Below are positions 11,291 through 22,300 of a DNA stretch of 64,000 bases, piece after piece (the stretch's first letter is position 1; each line of letters starts with the position of its first letter). Made by a program: the position numbers and the translations under genes. The stretch is taken from contig OX638370.1 in the NCBI GenBank assembly GCA_951812925.1, positions 33,165,948 to 33,229,947 on the forward strand. Direction: 5' to 3'. Source of the DNA: Calliopum simillimum (taxonomy: Eukaryota > Arthropoda > Insecta > Diptera > Lauxaniidae). A model generated the notes under the pieces. The model had not been told where the DNA came from. It made no database searches and was given only the letters and a program-made list of their open reading frames with translations.

Positions 11291-12959
11291 CTTCATTCAC
11301 GTGTACTAAATTACACGCATTAATTTACTTTTTTTTTTTGGAGTGGGTGGATGTGTTTGGTAAATACAGTATACTCCTGTGTATCAAATTTTGTATTAAT
11401 AACTGCTATGCATATGTGCAAAGATATGTCATCTTCTTAATTTTTTTGTATAATGGGTACATCCACACAACCGCCAGTATCAATTCACTCTATTTCCTGA
11501 GCTCAATGGACATATTAAACAGTTCTCCATACTAGTTGGTATGCAAAAGTGCACTGTGCGGCGTAAGCTTAATATCCGAATAGTCCATTCACTATATTGT
11601 TTTGAAGTTCACACGATAATGAGGCGTTCAGTGGCCGTTTTATTATATAGGAGTTGTTCTTTAAATGCCTCATAATTTTAGTATTGGATGACTAGAGTTT
11701 TGAGCTGACCTTTTGCCGTTTAAAAAAATATATCGCATAAAAAAACTTTAAATTTTTCATGTAGAATTTCACCCAAAATTTGGGTTTCATGATTATTTCA
11801 TATTCTTTGCGCAATTTTTACAGTACCCTACTTAGAATATCAATAAAATGGCCGATTTTTCTAAGCACCTAATTGAATTTCTCAACAAATGTCTAACCTA
11901 TACTGTTCAATATAATTTTACATCTCCGCTTAAGCCCCAACGGCAACCAATGCCACTATAAATAAACAAATACAAGACATCAATTCAGCTTCTGCAGCTT
12001 CAAAGGCAAAAAATCAATATTGTGCGCCACAACTCAATTCAATTCAACTTCGTTCAACTTTATAATCCACACAGCACAGCAGAGCTCAACTCAAAGTAAA
12101 TCCCAAAAACCAAATCCAAAGCCAAATATTATGACGAACACTTAAGTGGAAAATATTGAATGAGCAACAACAACAGCAACAACAACAACAACACAAGTGC
12201 AGCATAAATAGCAGGCAAATTGTGGGTCAAAAAGTGGGGGAGCATCAGCAGCGGCGAAAGTAAAAGATGCAAAAAAGGAGAGGAGCCTGCCACTTTAAAT
12301 GACACTGACACCGAAGCAGAAAAGCGGAAGGAAGTAAAGTTCGATGAGAGGCATTTCCGATTCTACAGTTGCTGCTGCTGTTGCTTCTGTGTTGGTGATT
12401 GATTGCATTGTGTGTGTATGTGTGTGTGTGTGTACAGTAAAGTTGCTTTGCATTATTGCAGCATCCAAGAAAAATGTTCATTAAAAGTTTTGGGCGAAGG
12501 AAAGCGAATGAAAAACTACAACTTTTCTGTATAAAGCGCTGAAAATGTTGGAAAATTTATTTTTTCCTCTTCATTTTCATTAGAAGTTTTTTTTTCATTT
12601 CCTCGTCTTATCTTCGCTTTTTTTGCGAATAGTTGGAAAAATTTAATTTTTAGTTTGAAAAAGTATGTTCAGTGAATGGCAGCAGCAGATTATTGAATAT
12701 ATTGTTGATAAGTTGTTTTTTTTTCTCATTTGCTGCTGTTGGTGTTGATGACACTGAAGAAGATACGCGTGTCGTAGAAAATTTGTCAATGTCATTCACT
12801 CAAAGGTGATAAAAAGTGAAATTTCAAGAAAACTTTCGATAAATGATTATAGTTTACGTGTAACGAAAACAAAAAATTTTTAAGGATTTTTCTTCACATA
12901 AACTAAAAAAAAAAATTAAAATGGTGTAAAATATTATCGCATTAATGACTATTGGTTAG
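11291..12959. other. Probably unique DNA; CAA and GT microsatellites
   Basis: 11890-12480 is less repeat-like, with CAACAACAGCAACAACAACAA near 12165-12195 and a GT tract at 12411-12433. I see no supported exon. A TATAAATA at 11957 followed about 26 bp later by TCAATT could be a core promoter, but single motifs of this kind are weak evidence. Confidence 0.35.
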
Positions 12960-14640
12960 AAAAATTACCAACATATGGGTTAATCTCCGAAAATGTACCA
13001 AAGTATGCCGTTTTTTGTCCCCACATATTTTTTACTTTTTTTTATTGTTTGAAAGTATTAATTTTGATGATCTTAACTTCTGCAACATTTTTTTAAAAAA
13101 AAGAACATAAACTTTCAAGGTTGCTATATGATTTTTTTTTTTTTTGAGTTTCGCTTAGACAATATTTTTAAAAATTAAAATAAAATTTTTGTCTGAAAGC
13201 GCTCAAATAAACTTTAGAAAAATTGGACACAAACTTTTAGGGTTGCCAGATGGTTGCTTTTAAAATTTATTTTAAATTTAATTTTTTTCTTACGTTGGCC
13301 ATTATAATTGCACATTTAACCATAATAGTTTAAATCGTTAAAAATTTATCGGCGCTTAAATCGTTAAAAGCTCCTCGAACCGAAATTTTGTTTAAACAAA
13401 CCTAACAGAAAAATCAAAACATAAAAAAACGGGTTGCTACCCTGAAAATTTTTGTACAGTTTCAGAAAAGTTTATCTGAGCGTTTCTGAAACCAAAAAAC
13501 CCAACTTAGTCAAAAAACAATAGAGTTAAATAAGACTTACGAAAATAACAAGATGGCAACCCTAAAATTTATTAGTGGATTTTCGACTAAATAAAGACTA
13601 AATTTAAATTTTTTTTTGAAATAAAAGGTTTAGCAAAACTTACAAAAAAAACCGGGTGGCAACACCGTAAGTTTTTTAAATTTTAAGTAAGTTATCTGAG
13701 CGTTTCTGGAATTAAAAATTTCAATTTAGTCTAAACATGTAAGAATTATGTAAGATTTTCGAAAATACCCAGGTTGCAACCCTAAAAATTTATATTGCAT
13801 TTAAGATAAGTTTATTTATTAAAATTTTTGTTTTTTATATAAATAGTTTAAGCAAAACTAAAAAAAAAAAAGACAGGTGGAGGGTTACTTAACGGAGAGT
13901 GACGAAATGTTGCCAAAAAACGGACGGAGAATGACTAAATGGAGAATGACGAAATGTTGCCAAAACAATAATACCACAAAGAAAATAGCAATTTTTTTGA
14001 AAAAAGTTGAAACTGGTGGATAGCCTCTCTAAATATTTATTGATTTAATAAAGATAAAATAATGTGTTTAGTACCTAATATAAAAAAAAAAAAATTACGC
14101 GGAGAATGATTCGCACTTCGTTCTTTAAAAAATGTTTTAACTTTTTTTTTTTTTAAAAAAAAAAACACGAATACTATGAAAAAACCAAAACTCTATTTGT
14201 TCAATACTTGAAAAAATGTACAGTTAGAATAAGATGACTGAGGGGAGGATAGTCCAAAATGAGGAACGAAAATATTTTGGTGGAAAATAGTTTTTTTTCT
14301 CCAAAAAATATTTTTTTATAAAAAGAACACTTCAAAGTGAATGGGACCAGTAACTCAGATTTATCAATTTACAAACTTTAGTGTAAGCTATAAATTTTCT
14401 TAAAAATCACGCTTTTCATGAAAATGACTAAAAACGCCAACTTCAGCACCCTGTATTTTAACAACAAATGGTGCTAGGTACACTTGGCATGGAGTGCTTA
14501 ATATACAGTTCCATATAAAAAGAAATTTTCGAAGAGTTTACACTGAAAAACAGTAGCTGAATTATTTATGAAAACAGTTTGTTTATAGAAAATAATATGC
14601 GAAACGGACAAACTAGATGTAGGTTGTTTTTTAAGAGATA
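12960..14640 (-). repeat. Family B element, copy 2 (minus)
   Basis: The lower end reads ATGGGTTAATCTCCGAAAAT, the inverse of the 3' end of copy 3. Internal GGCAACCCTAAAA and GGCAACACCG words alternate (13443, 13552, 13660, 13765). The CGGAGA(A/G)TGA block is at 13900-13960. The upper end extends past 14156-14260, where the reverse complement aligns with 17775-17960 in copy 3. The stretch to 14640 aligns with 62290-62430 in copy 4, for example CACTGAAAAACAGTAGCTGAAT and ATATGCGAAACGG. Confidence 0.65.
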
Positions 14641-17090
14641 TAGAACTCCTTTTTCAAATAAAACACAAAAAAATAAACGAATGGCCAATTTGCATAAAAA
14701 AAAGTTATTTTTTTGGTTATTTTGCATTAAAAAAACAACACATTTTTTCGTGTGTGTTGTAGTCCTTTGAAATTCTAAAAATGGTAAGAGTATTGTTTTT
14801 GCGGTAAACGAGCCACAAAAAAAAAAAAAAAACAGCAAAAAAAAAAAAATTTTTGGTGATTATTGTAGTTCTGCGAAATTTACAAAATATTTAAAAATTG
14901 TAGTTGTTGTAGACGAGCGAAAATTTTGCGCGACCCTTGCTCTAAAGCGGTGCTGTGCAAAATTCTCTCTCCTTTTTTTTTGTCTCGTTTTATCCTATAT
15001 GAAAAGATACTCTAAAAGTCCTCCTTTTGAGACGACGCTACCCTAGGGTTTTGCCCAGCACAGCTGTTGAGCAAGAATAGCTCAGAATTCTGACTTGATA
15101 GATAAAAAAACAATTTCGGACTCATAAATGGAAGTTTGAAATTATTCGACACTTGCAACATTTTGCAGCCTTATCAACATCAGATGATTTTATCAAATTT
15201 TTTGATAGTTTTTCAAAACTTTTCGTATTCTTTAAATATTTGGAGAATTTTTAAACTTTTTGTGGCTCTTCCAACATTAACTTGATTTTTTCGACATTTT
15301 GCGTAATTTTCGGTGTCTTAAATATCTAAGGAAACTTTTTGTCCTTCTCAATATATCACAACTTTCTTCACGTTAGAATTTTAGCAAATTCATATATTTT
15401 TCGATATATTATGCTCCTTCATCAGTTATTGTGCAGATTTAATAATTTATTTATTTGTTTTTATACCATTCAGCATTATTTCTTCATTTTTGCTCCTTTT
15501 TCCCTAAAAACGCACTACTTTTTAACTAATTTGCTAATTAATTTATCTCTTTTGACGTATGTATATTTTGCAAAAATTAATTACGAAACCTCTGAAAATA
15601 CCCTTCATTTTTGTAACAGAAACAACAATAAAACTAACTGTGCTAAGTGTTTTATTTACCAACGAAAACACGTACACGATGCATAATTAATAGAAATTGC
15701 AATAAACAAAATAATGCCAAAAGAGAGAGATAGAACGATTGCCATCATAAGTATTTGAGTATGAGGCAGAGCGAGAGAAGTAAGTGAGAAAGGATATACG
15801 AACACAATGTTACTGACAGCATAAATTCACAAATTTAGGCATCAGCATATGCACATTATTCACATACTAGGCAAGTTTGTATGTATGCATGTATACGCGC
15901 ACATTAGCACGCACACTAATGCACTCACAAACACTTGCATAAAATAAATAAATAAACAAAACAGCATAAACAGAAGTGGGAGCATTTAAGGCATTCGATC
16001 CAGCAGCAGGCAGCATTCAGCAGCAATGTATGACAGCTGTTAGCAATAACATGAATTGTTTATAAACATAATGAACCGCTATTTTAAACATACATAAGTG
16101 CATGCACACATACACGAATGGCACGAATTACTGAGGTGACCATATTTCTGCGAAAAGATGGCAAAATATAATATGCCCATTTTTATTTACTCAAATCACC
16201 CAGTGGTCACAATTCGACCATAAATGTATTAAATAATTTTAGTACTTTTTGGACAGTTTTAGTACTTTTTTTGCTATTTGGTACAAAATAGAAAAGCTCA
16301 TTTATCATCCCTGGTATAATGACAAATGTGAAACGAAAAGAAAACAAAAAACATGAAGTCAGTCAGCTTTTTGTTTTTCTCTTTGTGCTGTATCCTCTAT
16401 TCAGCTCTGTGTGACTGCGTATTTTTGAAAAATTTACATATAATTTTACCTAACTTATGGGCAAAATATTGAAGTAATCTTAACTTTGTGCACATGTACA
16501 CACAAATGCCTTTCTAATGGTGTATAATTCAAAGTGGTGCTCCATTTCTAACATAGTAAAACAGGTAGGACAAATTTTAGTCTTGCGTATTAATAAATTT
16601 TTTTGTATACATATTTCGTTTACACTTTTTTCCCTATATTATTCGATTTTTTAAATTTTCCAACCTTACTTGACTTTGTTAACATATATCGACTTATTTT
16701 ACAATACACTTTTCATAATTTTCCAGTTTCCAATCGGATTAAATTTTTCTTCTCGTTCAAAATATGTCGATATACAGCTTTCGTTTGCTAAATTTTCAAA
16801 TTTGTTCTATATCTGACGATAAACGTTTTCTGAATTGGTTTATTGTCCTATATGTTCAAATGAAAATTTCGTCTAGAAAGGAAAGTTTTCACAAAAAATC
16901 TCTTATTAACTTCTGATAAATCAATAATTTCTCTTCAAAATTCAATTTTCCCACTCAGGATGTATGTATTTATCAGCATTCGAGTTGCTAATCTTTAAAA
17001 AAATTGTATGGAAAATTTATGAAAACAATTTATAGCCTTTTTTGAGTTTTCGAAATTTAGAAAAACATCGAAAAAGGCTGCTATATATAT
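14641..17090. other. No recognised genes; homopolymers
   Basis: A and T homopolymers lie at 14815-14850. The region 15140-15350 carries 'TTTTTCGACATTTT'-like words reminiscent of the minisatellite at 37 kb. 15950-16050 is CAGCAG-rich and looks unique. None of the reading frames here shows family-like sequence. Confidence 0.35.
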
Positions 17091-17138
17091 ATCTAGCCTT
17101 ATAATGAAAATGCAAATATTTATCATAAAAAATGGTTT

Positions 17139-17685
17139 TATTGATTTTCAAAGTATTCTCCAACATGTTTTGTACACTTTTGCATGCGCTCAAACCAATT
17201 GTCGAAGCATTTTTTCCACTTCGGTTGAGACACCTCTAAAACATGGTTTTTGAACGCTTCAACAGCATCTTATGGCGACGAAAATCGTTGACCACACATT
17301 TTTTGCTTGATGTGCGGGAATAAAAAGAAGTCATTGGGTGCCAAATCTGGGCTGTACGGCGGATGACCCATCAATTCGATGTTTTGGGCGGTCATAAAGG
17401 CGCTGATTTGAGCCGATGTGTGAGAGCTCGCATTGTCATGGTGAACAATGATTCGCCTTCTCTTGTTCGTTTTTCGAATTTCTCCGAAGACTTCAGGCGA
17501 ACAAATTGTGGTGTACCACTCAGAATTGACCGTCCTACGTTGCTCAAGCGGAACAGTCGCCACCTGACCAGTTTTGCCGAAGAAACAGGCGACCATTTGC
17601 TTCGAAGTGCTTCTTCCACGAACAACTTTCATTGGATTTGGCTGGTTTTCGAAGACCCACACGGTCCCTGAATTTAGGCCCTTAT
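17139..17685 (-). pseudogene. mariner transposase, C-terminal half
   Basis: On the minus strand the frame reads GTVWVFENQPNPMKVVRGRS, then HHDNASSHTSAQISAFMTAQ, HPPYSPDLAPNDFFLFPHIK, a stop, and DAVEAFKNHV to a final stop near 17139. HHDNASSHT carries the second catalytic Asp and SPDLAPNDFFLF the third, with the 34-residue spacing style of true mariner (DD34D) proteins. About the last 180 of about 345 residues remain. The N-terminal DNA-binding part and the first Asp are missing because the copy stops at 17685. One nonsense codon (TAA at 17270-17272) replaces a Glu codon in what I expect to be SPEDAVEAF. Decay is otherwise low, so this is a young but truncated insertion. Confidence 0.9.
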
Positions 17686-17764
17686 TGCGATTAGAAACGT
17701 AAAAGTAATAGTTATATAGTTGTCCCTTTTTAATTAATGTTAATTGCCTTTTTTCGTTTTCATT

Positions 17765-18860
17765 CTTGTTTCTATTCGAAATAGGGGCCTTGGACTATCT
17801 CTGCCCAGTTTTTCTTATTGTAACTGTAAATTTTTTAAATATTGAGTAAATAGAGAACTGAAAGTAGAGAGATAGAGGAGATTCAGTGTGTCTTCAGCTC
17901 AGTCAGTTTTGGTTTTTCGACAAAGAGTGTTCGTTTGTTTTTTTTTTAAAAAAAAGTTAAAACATTTTGTAAAGATCGCAAGTGTGTATCATTCTGCGCG
18001 TAAGTTTTTTATATATTACTAAACATTATTTTATCTTTATGTAAGTAAAACAATAAACTACTGCAGGTGCTATCCACCAGTTTCAATTTTTTTTTTTAAA
18101 AATTTGCTATTTTCATTGCGATATTACGGTTTTCGCAACATTTCGTCATTCTCCGTTTCATCATTCTCCGCCGTTTTCATCATTCTCCGTTTAGTCCCCC
18201 TCCATCCGGTTTTTTTGTTGTTATTTTTGCCTAACCTATATATTTAAAAAATAAAAACTAGAATTTAGTCTTAAGACGCTTAAATAAACTTTTTAAAAAT
18301 CTAACATAAATTTTTATTGTTGCCAACTGGTTATTTTCGAAAATCTTATAAAATTCTTACTTTTTTTTGACTAAATTGAAATTTTTGGTTTCAAAACCGC
18401 TCAGATAAACTGTTCTGAAATTATATAAAAATTTTCAGGGTTGCCACAGTGTTTTTTTATATCTTTTGTTTAAACCATATTTCGGTTCGATGGGTTTTCA
18501 ATAGTTTAAGCGTCGATCAATTTTTAACGACTTAAACTATTATTTTTTAGTATGTAATTATAATGGCGAACGTAAAAAAAGGAAGATTTAAAATAAATTT
18601 TCGAAAGAACCATATTGCAATCCTTAAAATTTATGTTGAATTTTTCTAAAGTTTATTTAAGCGTTTTGAGGCTTAAATTTTATTATAGTTTTTTAAATAT
18701 ATTGCTTAAGCGAAATATAAAAAAAAAACACATGGCAACCCTGAATATGCTAATTTGTTTAAATTGATCCAGAGGTTCAGGTTTAAATAAATAAATAAAA
18801 ATAGGTGGGGACAAGAAAAGGCATGTTTTGGTACATTTTTCGGAGAATTACCCATGTCTT
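17765..18860 (+). repeat. Family B element, copy 3
   Basis: The start GGACTATCTCTGCCCAG matches the upper end of copy 2 in reverse. The T/A homopolymer junction is at 17937-17960, the CATTCTCCG repeats at 18145-18195, GTTGCCAACTGG near 18315 and GTTGCCAC near 18440. The block 18480-18600, including GTAATTATAATGGCGAACG, is the reference for the empty site of the MITE in copy 4. The end is CGGAGAATTACCCATGT near 18840-18857. Confidence 0.65.
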
Positions 18861-20126
18861 CAAAATATTTTTGAAACTTAAAAATTTTTTTTTTTACTTT
18901 TTCTACATTTTTTAAAATCTTTACATTGTAAGGATGCAACATGCAATTAAAGTTTTTACGTACATTTGTCATGGTCACCCAAAGCACATTATAAACATGC
19001 GACGTTGTGTGCCTACGGTTCGTGTGCAAAATGTACAATTTCAGATAAGGTTCAATAGAAATATTTTCGCAATATGGCAACTGCCTATTTGTCTGTAGGT
19101 TCATCATTCAATTGCATGGCAGGAAGTACATATAGCAGCAGCAGCAGCAACAACAAAAACACAGTATGTCAACACAATTAATATTAATTTTGCAATAAAA
19201 TTTATCTTTGTATTGGTATTTTGGTGTTGCATTGGTGCATGTAAATGTGAATTTGCAAATGAATTTGTGTGCATTGCTGATGATGTTGTTGATCTATGTA
19301 TGTAGTGTGTAAAGCAGTTGTACGCAGAAAATACACCCACACGTATGGAAATATTATTTATTTGTATTGGTATTCGGCATTTTTGGTAGGGCAATGATTT
19401 TATTGCTGTTGATGTTGTTGTTGCTTGCTCTACTGTTGTTGATGTTCATCTTCTTAGCCCAAAATGTTGTTGATGAATTTATTGTTGACCCTAATGTGTT
19501 GCAATGTTTGGTGAAAATTAATGTGATAAAATGATGCGCTGTCACTGTCGACGAATTGGAGTGTATGTGGTAGGTACTAGGCAATGAAATTTGGGTTATT
19601 CATTAAATAAATTGACACTTCTGGAATTTAATTGACAATATCCGGAATTGTTTAGTTCTATAGTTTTGAATGCCTAATGAGTTTGCTGAAATGTTGGCAA
19701 TAATTTTAAGTTATGCAGTTTATATCTAACATATTTCTCTGTGGCATATGCTTAAACTTTAATTGGTATGTCTAAAAAAACTTTTATTTCGAAAATCGAT
19801 TTTAGTGATTTTTTTTATCTTTCATCAAAAACATCTCGTAATGGTCTGCTGATTATGCTGCCACATCCAAGTTACTAAATTCATTTTGTGTGTTTACGTC
19901 TGCAGCAAATGTCTGTTTGTGTTAATTAAAAAAGAAACCATTTCAACTTTCTTACATGAATGTCAAAAGCTTTAAGAGAAGTTGGCAAAAATCATAAGAT
20001 CTTAGTTTTCACACTCGAATAAAGACAGGAATTTCAACTTCTCATTACAGTCAACTTTATTCGATTGGTAATGTGCCCTACACTTAAAATAAACCAAGCA
20101 AACCAGAACAAGAAACGTATAGCAAA
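18861..20126. other. Probably unique DNA, CAG/TTG-rich
   Basis: AGCAGCAGCAGCAGCAACAACA lies at 19136-19158 (shown as the word GCAGCAGCAACAAC), and TTGTTGTTGATG words occur at 19280-19480. No exon is supported. Confidence 0.35.
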
Positions 20127-20439
20127 CATGGAGAAAAATTAGTGTCATAATTTTTACTCCACTCGAGTGGTGAAAAAATTAAAGTAATTAACCTCAAATT
20201 TCAAACATCAATAAACATACTTACGTATGAACTATTTGATTGTTCCGTAAAGTAATATTTACAAATAAAATATAGTGAAATAATAAAGCAATATTTACTC
20301 TTAATTGACTACATTTATTTTTTTTATAAGTTATACTTTCAGCTAGAAAAGTGCAAAACCATTTTTACGTTATAATTCTAGTAAAAATAATTATATTTGG
20401 ACAGACATATGCTTATTATACAAATTTTCATATAGTTCA

Positions 20440-20560
20440 GTAGTGTGGAGAGCCAACAAGTTTGTAATTGAAGGTTAAAGTATATGTTTCTATCTATCAC
20501 ACGGACGGACCCCGGTTCGAATCCCAGTGCCAGTTATTTGTTTTTTATTTTTTTGCTTTT
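20440..20560 (+). other. tRNA-like sequence with T-rich tail
   Basis: The B-box GGTTCGAATCC at about 20513-20523 is a perfect consensus match and is followed by a T tract at 20538-20573. The A-box candidate (GAGCCAACAAG near 20447) is weak and lies farther upstream than in copy 1. The position in the host element equals that in copy 1. Confidence 0.45.
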
Positions 20561-20631
20561 TTTTTTTTTTTTTGGAACCTTACCTTACTGTAAGGTATAT
20601 ACCTATCATTTAAATTTTTTGAAAAAAATTA

Positions 20632-21324
20632 CGGTAGGGGAGAGTCATGGGAGAGTATGGGACAGGTTCTATGTTTGAACCATAACTTTTTACTAGTTTA
20701 ACCGTTTCGAGTGTTTTGTATATCATTCGATAGGTAAGAAACATAAACAATATTTAACCAAAACTCGGATGAGTATATCATCACACGAAAAAGTTATGGC
20801 TTATTTTCAAAAGACATATTTTTTCGCTCTTTAGAAATTTGTATCCGGGAATTTGACACTAATAAAAATGCAATGAAAATTAGAAAATACGAAATAAAAA
20901 CCCCATCACTATGTGCAAACACAAACTTTTGTTCATTGTTTGTCACATTAATGTCGATATTTGACAGTTGCACTCGATTTAGGTAAAAAAAAGTGTCCCA
21001 TGACACCTATAAAAATGCAATGAAAATTAGAAAATACGAATTAAAAACCGCATGATTGTACCTAAACACAAGCTTCCATTCATTTATCGCTACATAATGT
21101 CAATATTTGACAGTTGCACCCGGATACATGATGTATCCCATACCCGGAACAGGTGTGAGGTGTGAAACTATATATAATAAGCAATAGATATTTTCACTTC
21201 AGTGTTAGCCAAAAACCTTGGTCATATCAAGACTACAATTCGACTGTCGTGACATTAGCAATATTATTTATTTTGCATGATAGAAATAATCGACTGTCCG
21301 ACAACTGATGAATCTCCCCTACTG
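20632..21324. mobile_element. TA-flanked MITE nested in the element at 20127
   Basis: TIRs are CGGTAGGGGAGAGTCAT and, reversed, CAGTAGGGGAGATTCAT (15 of 17 identical), with TA at 20630-20631 and 21325-21326. Inside, a unit of about 147 bp starting ATAAAAATGCAATGAAAATT is present twice in tandem (20862 and 21009). No transposase is present. Tc1/mariner-type mobilisation is inferred from the TA duplication. Confidence 0.8.
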
Positions 21325-21466
21325 TAAGATTATTCGGAAATTCTGAATTTACTAAAACAGTAAGTTAACATTTTTTTTTTTGGGGAGTTGTCAAAATTTT
21401 GCCTTGAAATTCTAGTAAAATTCACTAAAAATAAAGTAATACGAAATATTGTTTTTTCTCCATGTA

Positions 21467-22300
21467 GGTTAGAGTGGTGCAAACGATGCTATAAGCCTAA
21501 GTAGAAGGGAGTGGTTGTAGCAAACTGGATTAAATGAACTTAAAAAAAACTGTGAAGAATATTCTTATCCATTTGTTTTTTACATTGAGTTAGTTGAGCA
21601 AGGAGCCAATATCAAGTTATTAAAAAAGGTTTTTTCTAGAGCTCAAAGCCTGGCTCCAGAGCTGGGCCATTGCAGAGTAAGAGATTCTTTCTCTATAGTT
21701 TCCATGCAACTCCGACAGAAGGAATTAAAAGGGATACCCATTTTTTTGGCATGCTTGCCGTCGGTTCAGTGTCCAGTGCAAGCTGCAGCGATTTCAGAAC
21801 GTTTTCTACAAATCAGGTCTAATGTTTTCAAGTTGTTAAATGAAGCCCAGATTGCTCTGGAAATCTTGCAAGTTTCTAAGGCTTTCCAAAAGGCATTCGT
21901 ATCGGTTCCTTACCGAAATACAAGAAAATCCTTTTCTTCACTCGGAGTGCATATGCATTCTGAATAGGGCTCTTTTAGGGAAGAACCATGTCTTGCTAGT
22001 TCATCAGCCTTATCGTTAACCTCAATGTTCCTGTGGCCTGGAACCCAAACGAGTGTAAGCTCGTATTTATATTCTAGTTTGATTAAATTTTTTCTACATT
22101 CCTCAATTGGTTTTGATTTTACCGTTACTGAGTTCAGCAATTTGATAGCGGCCTGACTATCAGAAAAGATCGCTATAACTGACGCTATAACTGAGAACAG
22201 CAGTCTCCTCAAGCTTTTGATAATAGCATAAACTTTCGCCTGAAAGACGGCAGCTGAAAATGGATAAGCTTAAAGAATAGAATGAATTGAGGTCTTTCAG
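21467..22300 (-). pseudogene. LINE (R1/jockey-like) 3' end: RNase H and C-terminus
   Basis: Minus strand, 5' truncated. From about 22270 it reads AAVFQAKVYAIIK, then IAIFSDSQAAIKLLNS, LTLVWVPGHRNI and NDKADELARHGS: the RNase H domain of an insect LINE. The expected catalytic Glu in 'FQAE' is Lys here, so the enzyme would be inactive. After a frameshift near 21920 the C-terminal part follows: AFWKALETCKISRAIW, CTGH, a stop where Trp is expected, then TDGKHAKKMGIPFNSFCRSC, a partial zinc-binding knuckle. The 3' UTR-like tail ends at about 21467 against the TIR element. RT is not present. Confidence 0.8.

Larger units (their letters stand above)
20127..21464. mobile_element. TA-flanked TIR element with tRNA-like core, copy 2
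   Basis: Starts CATGGAGAAAAATTAGTGTC and ends TTTTTTCTCCATG followed by TA. It aligns with the element at 1469 through GTAATTAACCTCAAATTTCA, GTTCCGTAAAGTAATATTTA and TATTTGGACAGACAT. It is split by the 693-bp element at 20632-21324; without it the length is about 643 bp. Its right end abuts the 3' UTR of the LINE at 21467, so it probably inserted there. Confidence 0.7.

Noticed and set aside
11957..11985. TATAAATA followed by an initiator-like TCAATT
   Set aside because: Such words are expected by chance in AT-rich DNA; no downstream coding exon supports a promoter.
19104..19584. Minus-strand frames rich in Asn, Ser and Ala
   Set aside because: They are translations of CAG/TTG simple-repeat DNA without conserved sequence.
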